A stretch of DNA of 64,000 nt from Sulfuricella sp. GTDB taxonomy: Bacteria; Pseudomonadota; Gammaproteobacteria; Burkholderiales; Sulfuricellaceae. Under the pieces are notes generated by a model, which ran no database searches, was not told where the DNA came from, and saw only the letters and a program-made list of their open reading frames with translations. The translations under genes and the position numbers were made by a program. Shown in pieces: positions 53,302 to 60,557 of this stretch; position 1 is the first letter of the stretch; each line of letters opens with the position of its first letter. The stretch covers positions 1 through 64,000 of the forward strand of contig JBAZID010000006.1 of assembly GCA_041651995.1 (NCBI GenBank), given 5' to 3'.

Positions 53302-53741
53302 CGGCGCCGCTGCTGGTCTTCGCCTATGGCAACCCGAGCCGGGGCGACGATGCTCTCGGGCCGCTGCTGCTGGAACGGCTGGAAGCGCTGCACCTCCCCC
53401 AGGTCGAACTGCTCACCGATTTTCAGCTCCAGGTGGAGCATGCCATCGATTTGCAAGGCCGCGAACGGGTGCTGTTCATCGATGCCAGCGTTTCCTGTCC
53501 GCCGCCATTTGCTTTTTCCCGCCTGGCCCCGGCCAAAGATCGCAGTTTTACTTCCCACGCCATGAGCCCCAATGCGGTGCTCCAGGCTTATCAGGAACTT
53601 TATGGCGAAGCGCCTCCAGCCTGGCTGCTGGCCGTGCGCGGGGAGACCTTCGAACTCGGTGAACCTCTGAGTCCGGCGGCAGCCGCCAATCTTGAGGCGG
53701 CGTTTGGATCGCTGCAAAATTTTGTTTCAGGCTGGAAATAA
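53289..53741 (+). CDS. hoxW: Hydrogenase maturation protease HoxW
   Basis: 150 residues, GTG start overlapping hoxH by 13 bases (a second GTG at 53298 is possible). The family motif FAYGNPSRGDDALGPLL and metal-ligand Asp/His positions (LLTDFQLQVEHAIDL) are visible. It cleaves the HoxH C-terminal extension after nickel insertion. No hyp genes are present in this window, so they must be elsewhere. Confidence 0.9.
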   Translation: MRRVTAPLLVFAYGNPSRGDDALGPLLLERLEALHLPQVELLTDFQLQVEHAIDLQGRERVLFIDASVSCPPPFAFSRLAPAKDRSFTSHAMSPNAVLQAYQELYGEAPPAWLLAVRGETFELGEPLSPAAAANLEAAFGSLQNFVSGWK

Positions 53742-53760
53742 CCGTTGCCCCTGATGTGCC

Positions 53761-53788
53761 ATATCAATATGATATAATTTATATCGTG
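53761..53788 (+). promoter_or_regulatory. higBA promoter with overlapping palindromes
   Basis: ATATCA-ATA-TGATAT (53761-53775) and GATATA-ATT-TATATC (53771-53785) are overlapping inverted repeats covering a perfect -10 TATAAT at 53773-53778. They are likely HigA operators. The expected transcription start (about 53785) coincides with the GTG start at 53786, suggesting a leaderless message. Confidence 0.6.
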
Positions 53789-54088
53789 CACATTATCTCT
53801 TTCAAAATGCTTCGTGAGTTCTGGCAGAAACATCCCGCTGCGGAATCAGTGTTGCGCCAGTGGCATTCGATAGTCGAGCAAACCGACTTCAGGGATTTTG
53901 GCCATATCCGGGAGTTTTACAACTCCGCAGACTATGTGCCGCCCTATGTGGTGTTCGACGTGGCCGGGAACAATTATCGCGTCGTTGCCGTTGTGCAGTA
54001 CAGGGCGAAACGTGTTTACATACGGGAAGTTATGACGCATCGTGAGTATGATGATTGGTGTAAGCGTTACCGAAAAGGAAAGGTCTGA
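53786..54088 (+). CDS. higB: HigB-type toxin (mRNA interferase)
   Basis: 100 residues from the GTG at 53786, giving MHIISFKMLREFWQKHPAAE, which matches the HigB family N-terminus; an in-frame ATG at 53756 lies upstream of the -10. The rest has PPYVVFDVAGNNYRVVAVVQY and RVYIREVMTHREYDDW, the RelE-like core of HigB2-type toxins. Followed after 3 bases by higA. Confidence 0.88.
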   Translation: MHIISFKMLREFWQKHPAAESVLRQWHSIVEQTDFRDFGHIREFYNSADYVPPYVVFDVAGNNYRVVAVVQYRAKRVYIREVMTHREYDDWCKRYRKGKV

Positions 54089-54091
54089 ATC

Positions 54092-54520
54092 ATGCAAGCA
54101 GCACAAACCCAATTCGATATTCGAGCCATCCAGTCCTCTTGGGCGGCATTCGAGTCTATGGCGCATCTCCGTCCGGTTCACGACGAGGCCAGCTATGACC
54201 AGATGGTGGCTCTGATGAACTCGCTGCTGGACGTGGTGGGTGACGATGAGGACCATGCACTCTCTGGCCTTCTGGAGCTAATTGGCGACGTGGTTTCCAA
54301 GTATGAGCGCGAACACTACGCCATCGAAGCTGCGGCTCCCAAAGATTCTCTGCGCTTCCTGATCGAAGCACGCGGGTTGAATCAAGAGGACTTGAGCTCC
54401 ATCGTGCCGCAAGGCAACCTGTCGGCAATCCTGGCCGGAAAGCGCAAAATCAGCGCGACATTAGCTGGAAAACTTGGCAAGTTCTTTGGGGTTAGTCCCG
54501 CGCTCTTTGTGCCGAGTTAG
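54092..54520 (+). CDS. higA: HigA-type antitoxin
   Basis: 142 residues. The C-terminal Xre HTH (LRFLIEARGLNQEDLSSIVPQGNLSAILAGKRKIS) and helical N-terminal domain are typical of long HigA antitoxins (ImmA/IrrE-linked form). It neutralises HigB and likely binds the palindromes at 53761-53785. Confidence 0.9.
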   Translation: MQAAQTQFDIRAIQSSWAAFESMAHLRPVHDEASYDQMVALMNSLLDVVGDDEDHALSGLLELIGDVVSKYEREHYAIEAAAPKDSLRFLIEARGLNQEDLSSIVPQGNLSAILAGKRKISATLAGKLGKFFGVSPALFVPS

Positions 54521-54619
54521 CCAACCAGATTTTGCACAAAACAAAAATTCCTCTGTGGCGATGTTTTTGGCCATTTCCAGCCATGTATTGCATATGGCCA
54601 ATATTTTGAAGCGAGCGTC

Positions 54620-55819
54620 ATGAGAATCGGCACACCCTTAAGCCCCCTGGCCACTCGGGTCATGCTGCTTGGCAGCGGCGAGCTGGGCAAGGAAGTCATC
54701 ATCGCCCTGCAGCGCCTGGGGGTGGAAGTCATTGCGGTTGACCGCTACCCCAATGCACCCGGCCACCAGGTAGCCCATCGCGCTCACGTCATCAACATGG
54801 CCGACGGGCCGGCGTTGCGCGCGCTGGTCGAGCTGGAGAAACCGGATCTCGTGGTGCCCGAAATCGAGGCTATCGCTACCGATATGCTGGCGCTGATCGA
54901 ACAGGATGGGCTGGCAGAAGTCATTCCAACCGCCCGTGCCGCACAGTTGACCATGAACCGCGAAGGCATCCGTCGCCTGGCGGCGGAAAAACTGGGCCTG
55001 CCTACCTCGCGTTACGCATTTGCCGGCTCGCTGGACGAGATGCGGGATGCCATTGAAAATTCCATCGGTTTTCCCTGTATCGTCAAGCCGGTGATGTCTT
55101 CATCCGGCAAGGGGCAGTCCACCGTGAACGGCCCTGAAGACGTTGAAAAATCCTGGGATTACGCCATGAGCGGAGGCCGGGTCAGCCATGGGCGAGTGAT
55201 CGTGGAGGAGATGATCCGTTTCGATTATGAAATCACCCTGCTGACCGTGCGCGCGGTGGGTGCCAGCGGTGCAGTTGAAACTTGTTTCTGCGAGCCCATC
55301 GGGCATGTCCAGGTCAAGGGTGATTATGTCGAGAGCTGGCAGCCGCAGGCCATGAGACCCGCAGCCCTGAAAAGTGCGCAGGATGCCGCCCGGGCCGTGA
55401 CAGACGACCTGGGCGGGCGCGGAATTTTCGGCGTCGAGTTTTTCGTCAAGGGAGATCAGGTGTGGTTTTCAGAAGTTAGTCCCCGTCCTCACGATACCGG
55501 CCTGGTGACGCTGTGCAGCCAGCGTTTGTCGGAGTTCGAGCTTCACGCCCGCGCCATCCTCGGCTTGCCGGTGGACGTATCCCCGCGCAGGCCGGGCGCT
55601 TCGGCAGTCATTTATGGCGGCATGGAGGAAAAAGGCATTGCGTTCGAAGGAATCGAGCAGGCGCTGGCGGTGCCAGAGAGCGATCTCCGCCTGTTTGGCA
55701 AACCGGAAAGCTTTATCCGCCGCCGCATGGGTGTGGCATTGGCAAATGGCGCTGATGTGGAAGAGGCGCGCAGCCGCGCCAGGCTGGCCGCGAGCCTGGT
55801 CAAGCCGGTAAAGGAATAG
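54620..55819 (+). CDS. purT: Formate-dependent phosphoribosylglycinamide formyltransferase PurT
   Basis: 399 residues. N-terminal VMLLGSGELGKEVIIALQRLGVEVIAVDRY, ATP-grasp segments FPCIVKPVMSSSGKGQS and GIFGVEFFVKGDQVWFSEVSPRPHDTGLVT. It makes formyl-GAR from formate, ATP and GAR in purine synthesis, the folate-independent alternative to PurN. Confidence 0.97.
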   Translation: MRIGTPLSPLATRVMLLGSGELGKEVIIALQRLGVEVIAVDRYPNAPGHQVAHRAHVINMADGPALRALVELEKPDLVVPEIEAIATDMLALIEQDGLAEVIPTARAAQLTMNREGIRRLAAEKLGLPTSRYAFAGSLDEMRDAIENSIGFPCIVKPVMSSSGKGQSTVNGPEDVEKSWDYAMSGGRVSHGRVIVEEMIRFDYEITLLTVRAVGASGAVETCFCEPIGHVQVKGDYVESWQPQAMRPAALKSAQDAARAVTDDLGGRGIFGVEFFVKGDQVWFSEVSPRPHDTGLVTLCSQRLSEFELHARAILGLPVDVSPRRPGASAVIYGGMEEKGIAFEGIEQALAVPESDLRLFGKPESFIRRRMGVALANGADVEEARSRARLAASLVKPVKE

Positions 55820-55822
55820 GCA

Positions 55823-56206
55823 ATGGAAACGCATTATCAAAGGATGGGCGGGGAAGATCCCATCCGTCTCCTGGTTGACCGCTTTTACGATCTGATGGAC
55901 GAAGATCCTGATTACTACGGTATCCGCAAGCTGCACCCCAGGGATCTCGGCGAAGCACGCAATAAACTGTTCATGTTTCTCTCCGGCTGGACCGGCGGGC
56001 CGCAGCTTTACATGGAAAAATTTGGCCATCCCCGCTTGCGCCAGCGGCATATGCCGTTCGCCATCGGCGAGAGCGAGCGCGATCAGTGGATGGCCTGCAT
56101 GCAGCGCGCGATGAATGAAGCCGGGGTGGACGAGAATCTGCGTCAGGAACTCACGGGGGCATTCTGGAAAACAGCCGATTTCATGCGCAACAAGGCGGAT
56201 GAATGA
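55823..56206 (+). CDS. Group II truncated haemoglobin
   Basis: 127 residues. RLLVDRFYDLMDEDPDYYGIRKLHP, LFMFLSGWTGGPQLYMEKFGHPRLRQRHMPFAIG (proximal His in RQRHMPF) and DQWMACMQRAMNE are TrHb2 signatures. It binds O2/NO; the start is 3 bases after purT, suggesting co-transcription. Confidence 0.93.
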   Translation: METHYQRMGGEDPIRLLVDRFYDLMDEDPDYYGIRKLHPRDLGEARNKLFMFLSGWTGGPQLYMEKFGHPRLRQRHMPFAIGESERDQWMACMQRAMNEAGVDENLRQELTGAFWKTADFMRNKADE

Positions 56207-56291
56207 TGACAATTCTGTAATCAACCGGGGCATCTGTCTTGCTATGATGCCAAGGTTAAGCGTTTTATTATTTTGTAACGAAAGGAAAATC

Positions 56292-56621
56292 ATGAAATTG
56301 TTTGCTGGCGTGACCGGTTTGGCTCTGCTTGTGGTGTTCGCGTCTTCTGCCCAGGCGGGCAGCATTGACGGGAATGCGGTGCTTGGCGGCGCTCTGGGCG
56401 GTGGTGCGGGTGCCGCAGTCGGTTCAGCCATTGGCGGGCGTGAAGGCGCGATTATCGGTGGCGCCATTGGAGGTGCCGCCGGCACTGCGGCCATGACTTC
56501 CGATCGGAGAGAGCCCCGTGTGAGGCAGAGCGAGGTGTATTACGATGATGATCGGCATGACAATGGCCGTCACCGTGGGCAGCACAAGCAAAAAAATAGA
56601 CACCGGCATGGAAACGACTGA
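56292..56621 (+). CDS. Small secreted glycine-zipper protein
   Basis: 109 residues from the ATG at 56292 (Shine-Dalgarno AAAGGAAAA). Signal peptide LALLVVFASSAQAG, then a glycine zipper (GGALGGGAGAAVGSAIGGRE, GGAIGGAAGTAA) of the type that inserts in the envelope, and a His/Arg-rich tail (DDDRHDNGRHRGQHKQKNRH) that could bind metal. Function unknown. Confidence 0.8.
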   Translation: MKLFAGVTGLALLVVFASSAQAGSIDGNAVLGGALGGGAGAAVGSAIGGREGAIIGGAIGGAAGTAAMTSDRREPRVRQSEVYYDDDRHDNGRHRGQHKQKNRHRHGND

Positions 56622-56721
56622 TCTCCAGCAGATTTGAAAAAGGGAGAGATCCGCAGCCAACAAGGCCTTGCCGGATCAGTCAATACGGCGACCGGAAGGC
56701 TTCTTTAACCGAGTCCCATAA

Positions 56722-58365
56722 TCACTGGAAAGTGATTCCCTCTTCGCCGAGGGTAAAACTGCCGCCGCTGCCTTGAGTATCGACAAGATGAATTTTTCCG
56801 CCGATCTCGACCTGAACGCCACCGAATACGGTTTTTTCCACAACTACCCTGGCATCCACGGAAAGCTCAATCTCGAACTCGAGCTGCTCTTTTTCTTCCT
56901 GCAGGGTTTCTATATCCAGCATCAGGGCCATTTGCGTGTTTTCAGCCTTGCTGAGTATCCCCGCCGGCATGCGCTCTGGATGGCTTTTTACAAAGTCCAG
57001 CAGTTTGACGGTTTCAATCATTGCCGTGGCTTTTGTGTCCAGATGTTGTGTCGTGCGTTTCAGTTTGTCATTCAGATAGGGATTGGTGCCAACCATCACC
57101 CGGGTCTTGACTCCAGACGCCGAGCCGATCGAAGCGGCCTGCACCAGAAGGGTGGCTTCGGTCAGGCCGCCAATGATGCGGCCAGTGGCTGATCCCGGTT
57201 TGCCGACCATGATCTGGTTGATGGCCGCCAGTTCACTTTGCATCACCAGATTGGCCACCAGAATGCTGTCGCCGGTTTCGACGCTGGCATTTTCGATGAA
57301 GTGGGCCGAGCAGGAGCCATCGCAGCGTATGCGGGCAATCCCCTGTTTCTGTTTTTTGTCCGGATGGTCATGAATTTCGCCGTGGCCGATGATGCCGCCC
57401 TTGATGATGACGTCTCCTCCGGCGTCGAGCGTGGCGGCTTCGACCGTGCCGCCGACATGGATGTCACCGGAGGCACGAATGCTCATGCCGGCCTGAACAT
57501 CGCCAGTAATGTTGATGGTGCCATCGAAATCTATATTGCCGGTAGACAAGTCAACCGTCTTTAGCGTGATCGTCGGCTCCACTATCATGCCGTGGCTGAC
57601 TTCCACCGGTTGGCCGGAAGTTTCCGCGATCAGGAAGGCGGGGTCTTCCGGATCGATCATGGCGCCCTTGAGCTGGGGGGAAAACATGGCTTCCTTGCCG
57701 GGTTTGGCCGGGATAGCCTGTCCCAGCACGTTTTCCCCGGCTTCGCCCGGCGTGGGAGGGTGTTTCTGCATCAGGCGCTCACCCTGATGCACCGTGACGA
57801 TGCCGCCCAGATCGCGGTAATCGGCAATGTCGTGCTCGTCGAGATGGGGGTGGCGATCCTTGACCATGGCGATCAGGCATTGCAACCGGCCATCCTCGCC
57901 ATTTACGACCTCGCGGCCTTGGGCTATCTGGATTCTTTCCTCGCAGCCGTTTGCCAGCACCTGTTCGATTTCTTCGTCAAGGATGCCGGAAGTAATGGCT
58001 TTTTCAGATAAGGCGCGCTCAATCTGCTCCCGGCTCAGGGCTGCGCCGCCGCAGGGGGGAGTCACAGTCAGCCAGGCCATCATTTTGTCCGCAGCGATTT
58101 CGACGGCTGCCCTGGCGTCGCGAATTTCCCCGATTTCAAGGCTGAAGGGCTCGGTAGCCGTGGCATATTGCTTGATCAACTGAGCCATAACCGGCTCGAA
58201 GAGGAAGAGTTGCGCAAAACCATCGGCAGCAATTTTTTGCCGTAACCCGTCCAGGTCGACAGGTATCTGATTATCAGCCGGCGTAAAGCTTGCCATCAGC
58301 TTGCGGCCGTCATCCGATATTGAAAGTGATAAAGCCTGGCCTTGCGTGTCCTGTGCTTCAACCAT
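56722..58365 (-). CDS. FapA-like protein (DUF342 family)
   Basis: 547 residues. Central right-handed beta-helix region (DGTINITGDVQAGMSIRASGDIHVGGTVEAATLDAGGDVIIKGG) followed by a coiled coil (ENTQMALMLDIETLQEEKEQLEFEIELS) and a beta C-terminus, as in the FapA/DUF342 family. The N-terminal part has the conserved EKPITSG-like stretch (SEKAITSGILDEEIEQVLA) and HQGERLMQKHPPTPGEAGENVLG. Role not established here. Confidence 0.88.
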   Translation of the reverse strand: MVEAQDTQGQALSLSISDDGRKLMASFTPADNQIPVDLDGLRQKIAADGFAQLFLFEPVMAQLIKQYATATEPFSLEIGEIRDARAAVEIAADKMMAWLTVTPPCGGAALSREQIERALSEKAITSGILDEEIEQVLANGCEERIQIAQGREVVNGEDGRLQCLIAMVKDRHPHLDEHDIADYRDLGGIVTVHQGERLMQKHPPTPGEAGENVLGQAIPAKPGKEAMFSPQLKGAMIDPEDPAFLIAETSGQPVEVSHGMIVEPTITLKTVDLSTGNIDFDGTINITGDVQAGMSIRASGDIHVGGTVEAATLDAGGDVIIKGGIIGHGEIHDHPDKKQKQGIARIRCDGSCSAHFIENASVETGDSILVANLVMQSELAAINQIMVGKPGSATGRIIGGLTEATLLVQAASIGSASGVKTRVMVGTNPYLNDKLKRTTQHLDTKATAMIETVKLLDFVKSHPERMPAGILSKAENTQMALMLDIETLQEEKEQLEFEIELSVDARVVVEKTVFGGVQVEIGGKIHLVDTQGSGGSFTLGEEGITFQ

Positions 58366-58490
58366 CCGCTGTTCCCCCGTTTTTTGCAGGGTATCAGGTT
58401 TTGATATATCGGTCTGCTCATCGGCTGTATTACTGGCATGCGCAGATGAGGGTAATATTCGCCTTCTTCAGGCAAGCACGAGAGCAAACA

Positions 58491-58928
58491 ATGGGAATTC
58501 TGGTAAATATCATTTGTGCCGACGAGGAGGATGCCGAGACCATCGGCGAGTCGCAACACCCGGTTGCCGAGTGGAGCGGCATCGAGGCAAGGGATATCGA
58601 TACCGCAAAAATTGTAACCCTGCACTGCCTCCTGACCGGCGATGGGCTGGAGGATGCGGTCTATGCCTACGAGCCGGTGTACGTGGCTGGTGACGACGGG
58701 GCTATTGTTCTGCGGATTCCGGACGAGCTGATGGAGAAGCTTGCCGGCCTCGAAGAGGAGGCTATCGAGATGGTGGGAGAGGAACTGGCTGCCACCGAGG
58801 AATTCGAGCTGAGCGGCTGGCCCGCCGGGGAGGTTCAATCCCTGGTGGATGAGCTCTCCGCGCTGGCCAGGCTTGCCGATTCCCAGGGGCAGGCGATGTT
58901 CGTCTGGATGCACCCGCTGCTGACCTAG
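58491..58928 (+). CDS. Conserved-looking acidic protein, function unknown
   Basis: 145 residues from the ATG at 58491; the open frame extends upstream into fapA antisense and without initiation signals. Very acidic (many Asp/Glu), soluble, no signal. MGILVNIICADEEDAETIGESQHP begins the protein, and a helical EELAATEEF region follows. I do not recognise a family. Confidence 0.55.
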   Translation: MGILVNIICADEEDAETIGESQHPVAEWSGIEARDIDTAKIVTLHCLLTGDGLEDAVYAYEPVYVAGDDGAIVLRIPDELMEKLAGLEEEAIEMVGEELAATEEFELSGWPAGEVQSLVDELSALARLADSQGQAMFVWMHPLLT

Positions 58929-58951
58929 CAGCCTGCCGGGCTTGAAAGCGG

Positions 58952-60553
58952 CTAATCATCCAGCGGCGTGTTCGCTGTCTCCGGCAGGAAAATCAGCCCG
59001 ATCACGAAAGCCAGCGTCAGCAATCCGGCGGGATACCATATACCGGCAAGCGCATTGCCGCCCTTGACACTGAGAAAGGTGACCATGAAGGGCGAGAGCC
59101 CGCCGATCCAGCCCGCGCTGAGGTTGTGGGGCAGGGCGACGGCGGTGTAGCGGGTGCGGGCCGGGAACAGTTCGGCCAGGGTGGCGGTCTGTGGGCCGGT
59201 GATGAGCGCCACCGCGACCACCAGCACCATCATCAGCAGCACCAGCATGAGCCGGTTTGCCTGGCTGGCGTCGGCCTGTGCCGTCCAGCCCTTGGCTTTG
59301 AGGGCCTCGGCAAGGCGCTCGGGGTGGAATCCCGTGACCACATTATCATTGCCGACTCTTATGCTTGTTTCCCGCGCACCCGCGCTGTTCTCCAGGGTAT
59401 AACTGATGCCCAGCTTGACCAGCGTTTCCTGATTGCGCTCGCAGTCGTTGCGCGCTGGCGTGAAGGGATCGTAGCCGCACGCGCTGCCGGACAAAACCAC
59501 CGCCACTTCATTGTTGAAACGCTCCAGCGCCGGGTTGCCGAAATGCAGCAGTCCATTGAACACCGGTACCAGGGTTAGAGAGCCCAGCAGCAGGCCCGCC
59601 AGCAGCACGGGTCTGCGCCCGATCCGGTCGGACAGCCAGCCGAACAGGATGGTTAGCGGAAACAGGGCAATGGTGGCTGCCATGACCAGCGTTCCTGCCA
59701 GTTGTGCATCCAGCCTGACCACGTTCTTGAGAAAGACATTGGTATAGACCTGCGAGGAAAAGAACAGCAGCGACCCGCCAGCGGAGATGCAGAAAAACAG
59801 CAGAGCCATGCGGCCCAGGGTATGACGGTCGCGGAGGCAATCGCGCAAGGGCGTGCGCGACAGGGCATTTTTCTCGCGCAGGCGGCGGAATACTGGAGAT
59901 TCATGCAGGCTGAGGCGGCTTTTCAGGGAAATTGCCAGCAGCACGGAGGAAAGCAGGAAGGGGACGCGCCAGCCCCAAGCACGGAAATCCGCATCGCTAA
60001 GCAACAGGCCCAGCAGGACCACCTGCATGGTGGAGGCCATCATGCCGAGCGGTCCCATCAGTTGCAGTACGCTGGTGTAGATGCCACGGCGCTTGTTCGG
60101 GGCGTGCTCGGTGAGATAGACCGCCGCGCCGCCGATTTCCCCGCCCACCGCCAGCCCCTGCAAAAGACGCAGCAACAGCAGCAGGGCGGGTGCGAGCAGG
60201 CCAACCTGGTCAAAGGTCGGTAGCAGGCCAACGGCAAAAGTCGTCACGCCCATCAGCGTAATGGTGGCGATAAAAATCGGGCGCCGCCCGTATTTGTCGC
60301 CCAGCGAACCGAACAGTGCCGCACCGAGCGGACGCACCACCATGCCCACGCCAAAGGTGGCGAGGCTGGCGAGCAAGGCCGTTACCGGGTTGCCTTGCGG
60401 GAAAAACAGGACGCTGAAATAGGTTGCCAGCGAGGCAAAGGTGAGGAAGTCATACCATTCGAGAAAAGTACCGAAGCAGGCCGCCACCACCACCTTGCGC
60501 TGGATTTCGGGCGATTCTTCCGGTGGTTCTGGTGTCGTGGCGATATCCGGCAT
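58952..60553 (-). CDS. MHS-type MFS transporter
   Basis: 533 residues with about 12 membrane segments and MFS motifs (FGSLGDKYGRRPIF; FGWLSDRIGRRPVL). N-terminal FGTFLEWYDFLTFASLATYFS is typical of metabolite:H+ symporters (ProP/KgtP/ShiA). A 90-residue hydrophilic insert (about 345-430, including VVLSGSACGYDPFTPARNDCE and YTLENSAGARETSIRVGNDN) lies in an outer loop. Substrate unknown, perhaps a carboxylate or osmolyte. It ends convergently with the acidic protein. Confidence 0.88.
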   Translation of the reverse strand: MPDIATTPEPPEESPEIQRKVVVAACFGTFLEWYDFLTFASLATYFSVLFFPQGNPVTALLASLATFGVGMVVRPLGAALFGSLGDKYGRRPIFIATITLMGVTTFAVGLLPTFDQVGLLAPALLLLLRLLQGLAVGGEIGGAAVYLTEHAPNKRRGIYTSVLQLMGPLGMMASTMQVVLLGLLLSDADFRAWGWRVPFLLSSVLLAISLKSRLSLHESPVFRRLREKNALSRTPLRDCLRDRHTLGRMALLFFCISAGGSLLFFSSQVYTNVFLKNVVRLDAQLAGTLVMAATIALFPLTILFGWLSDRIGRRPVLLAGLLLGSLTLVPVFNGLLHFGNPALERFNNEVAVVLSGSACGYDPFTPARNDCERNQETLVKLGISYTLENSAGARETSIRVGNDNVVTGFHPERLAEALKAKGWTAQADASQANRLMLVLLMMVLVVAVALITGPQTATLAELFPARTRYTAVALPHNLSAGWIGGLSPFMVTFLSVKGGNALAGIWYPAGLLTLAFVIGLIFLPETANTPLDD

Positions 60554-60557
60554 GTGC

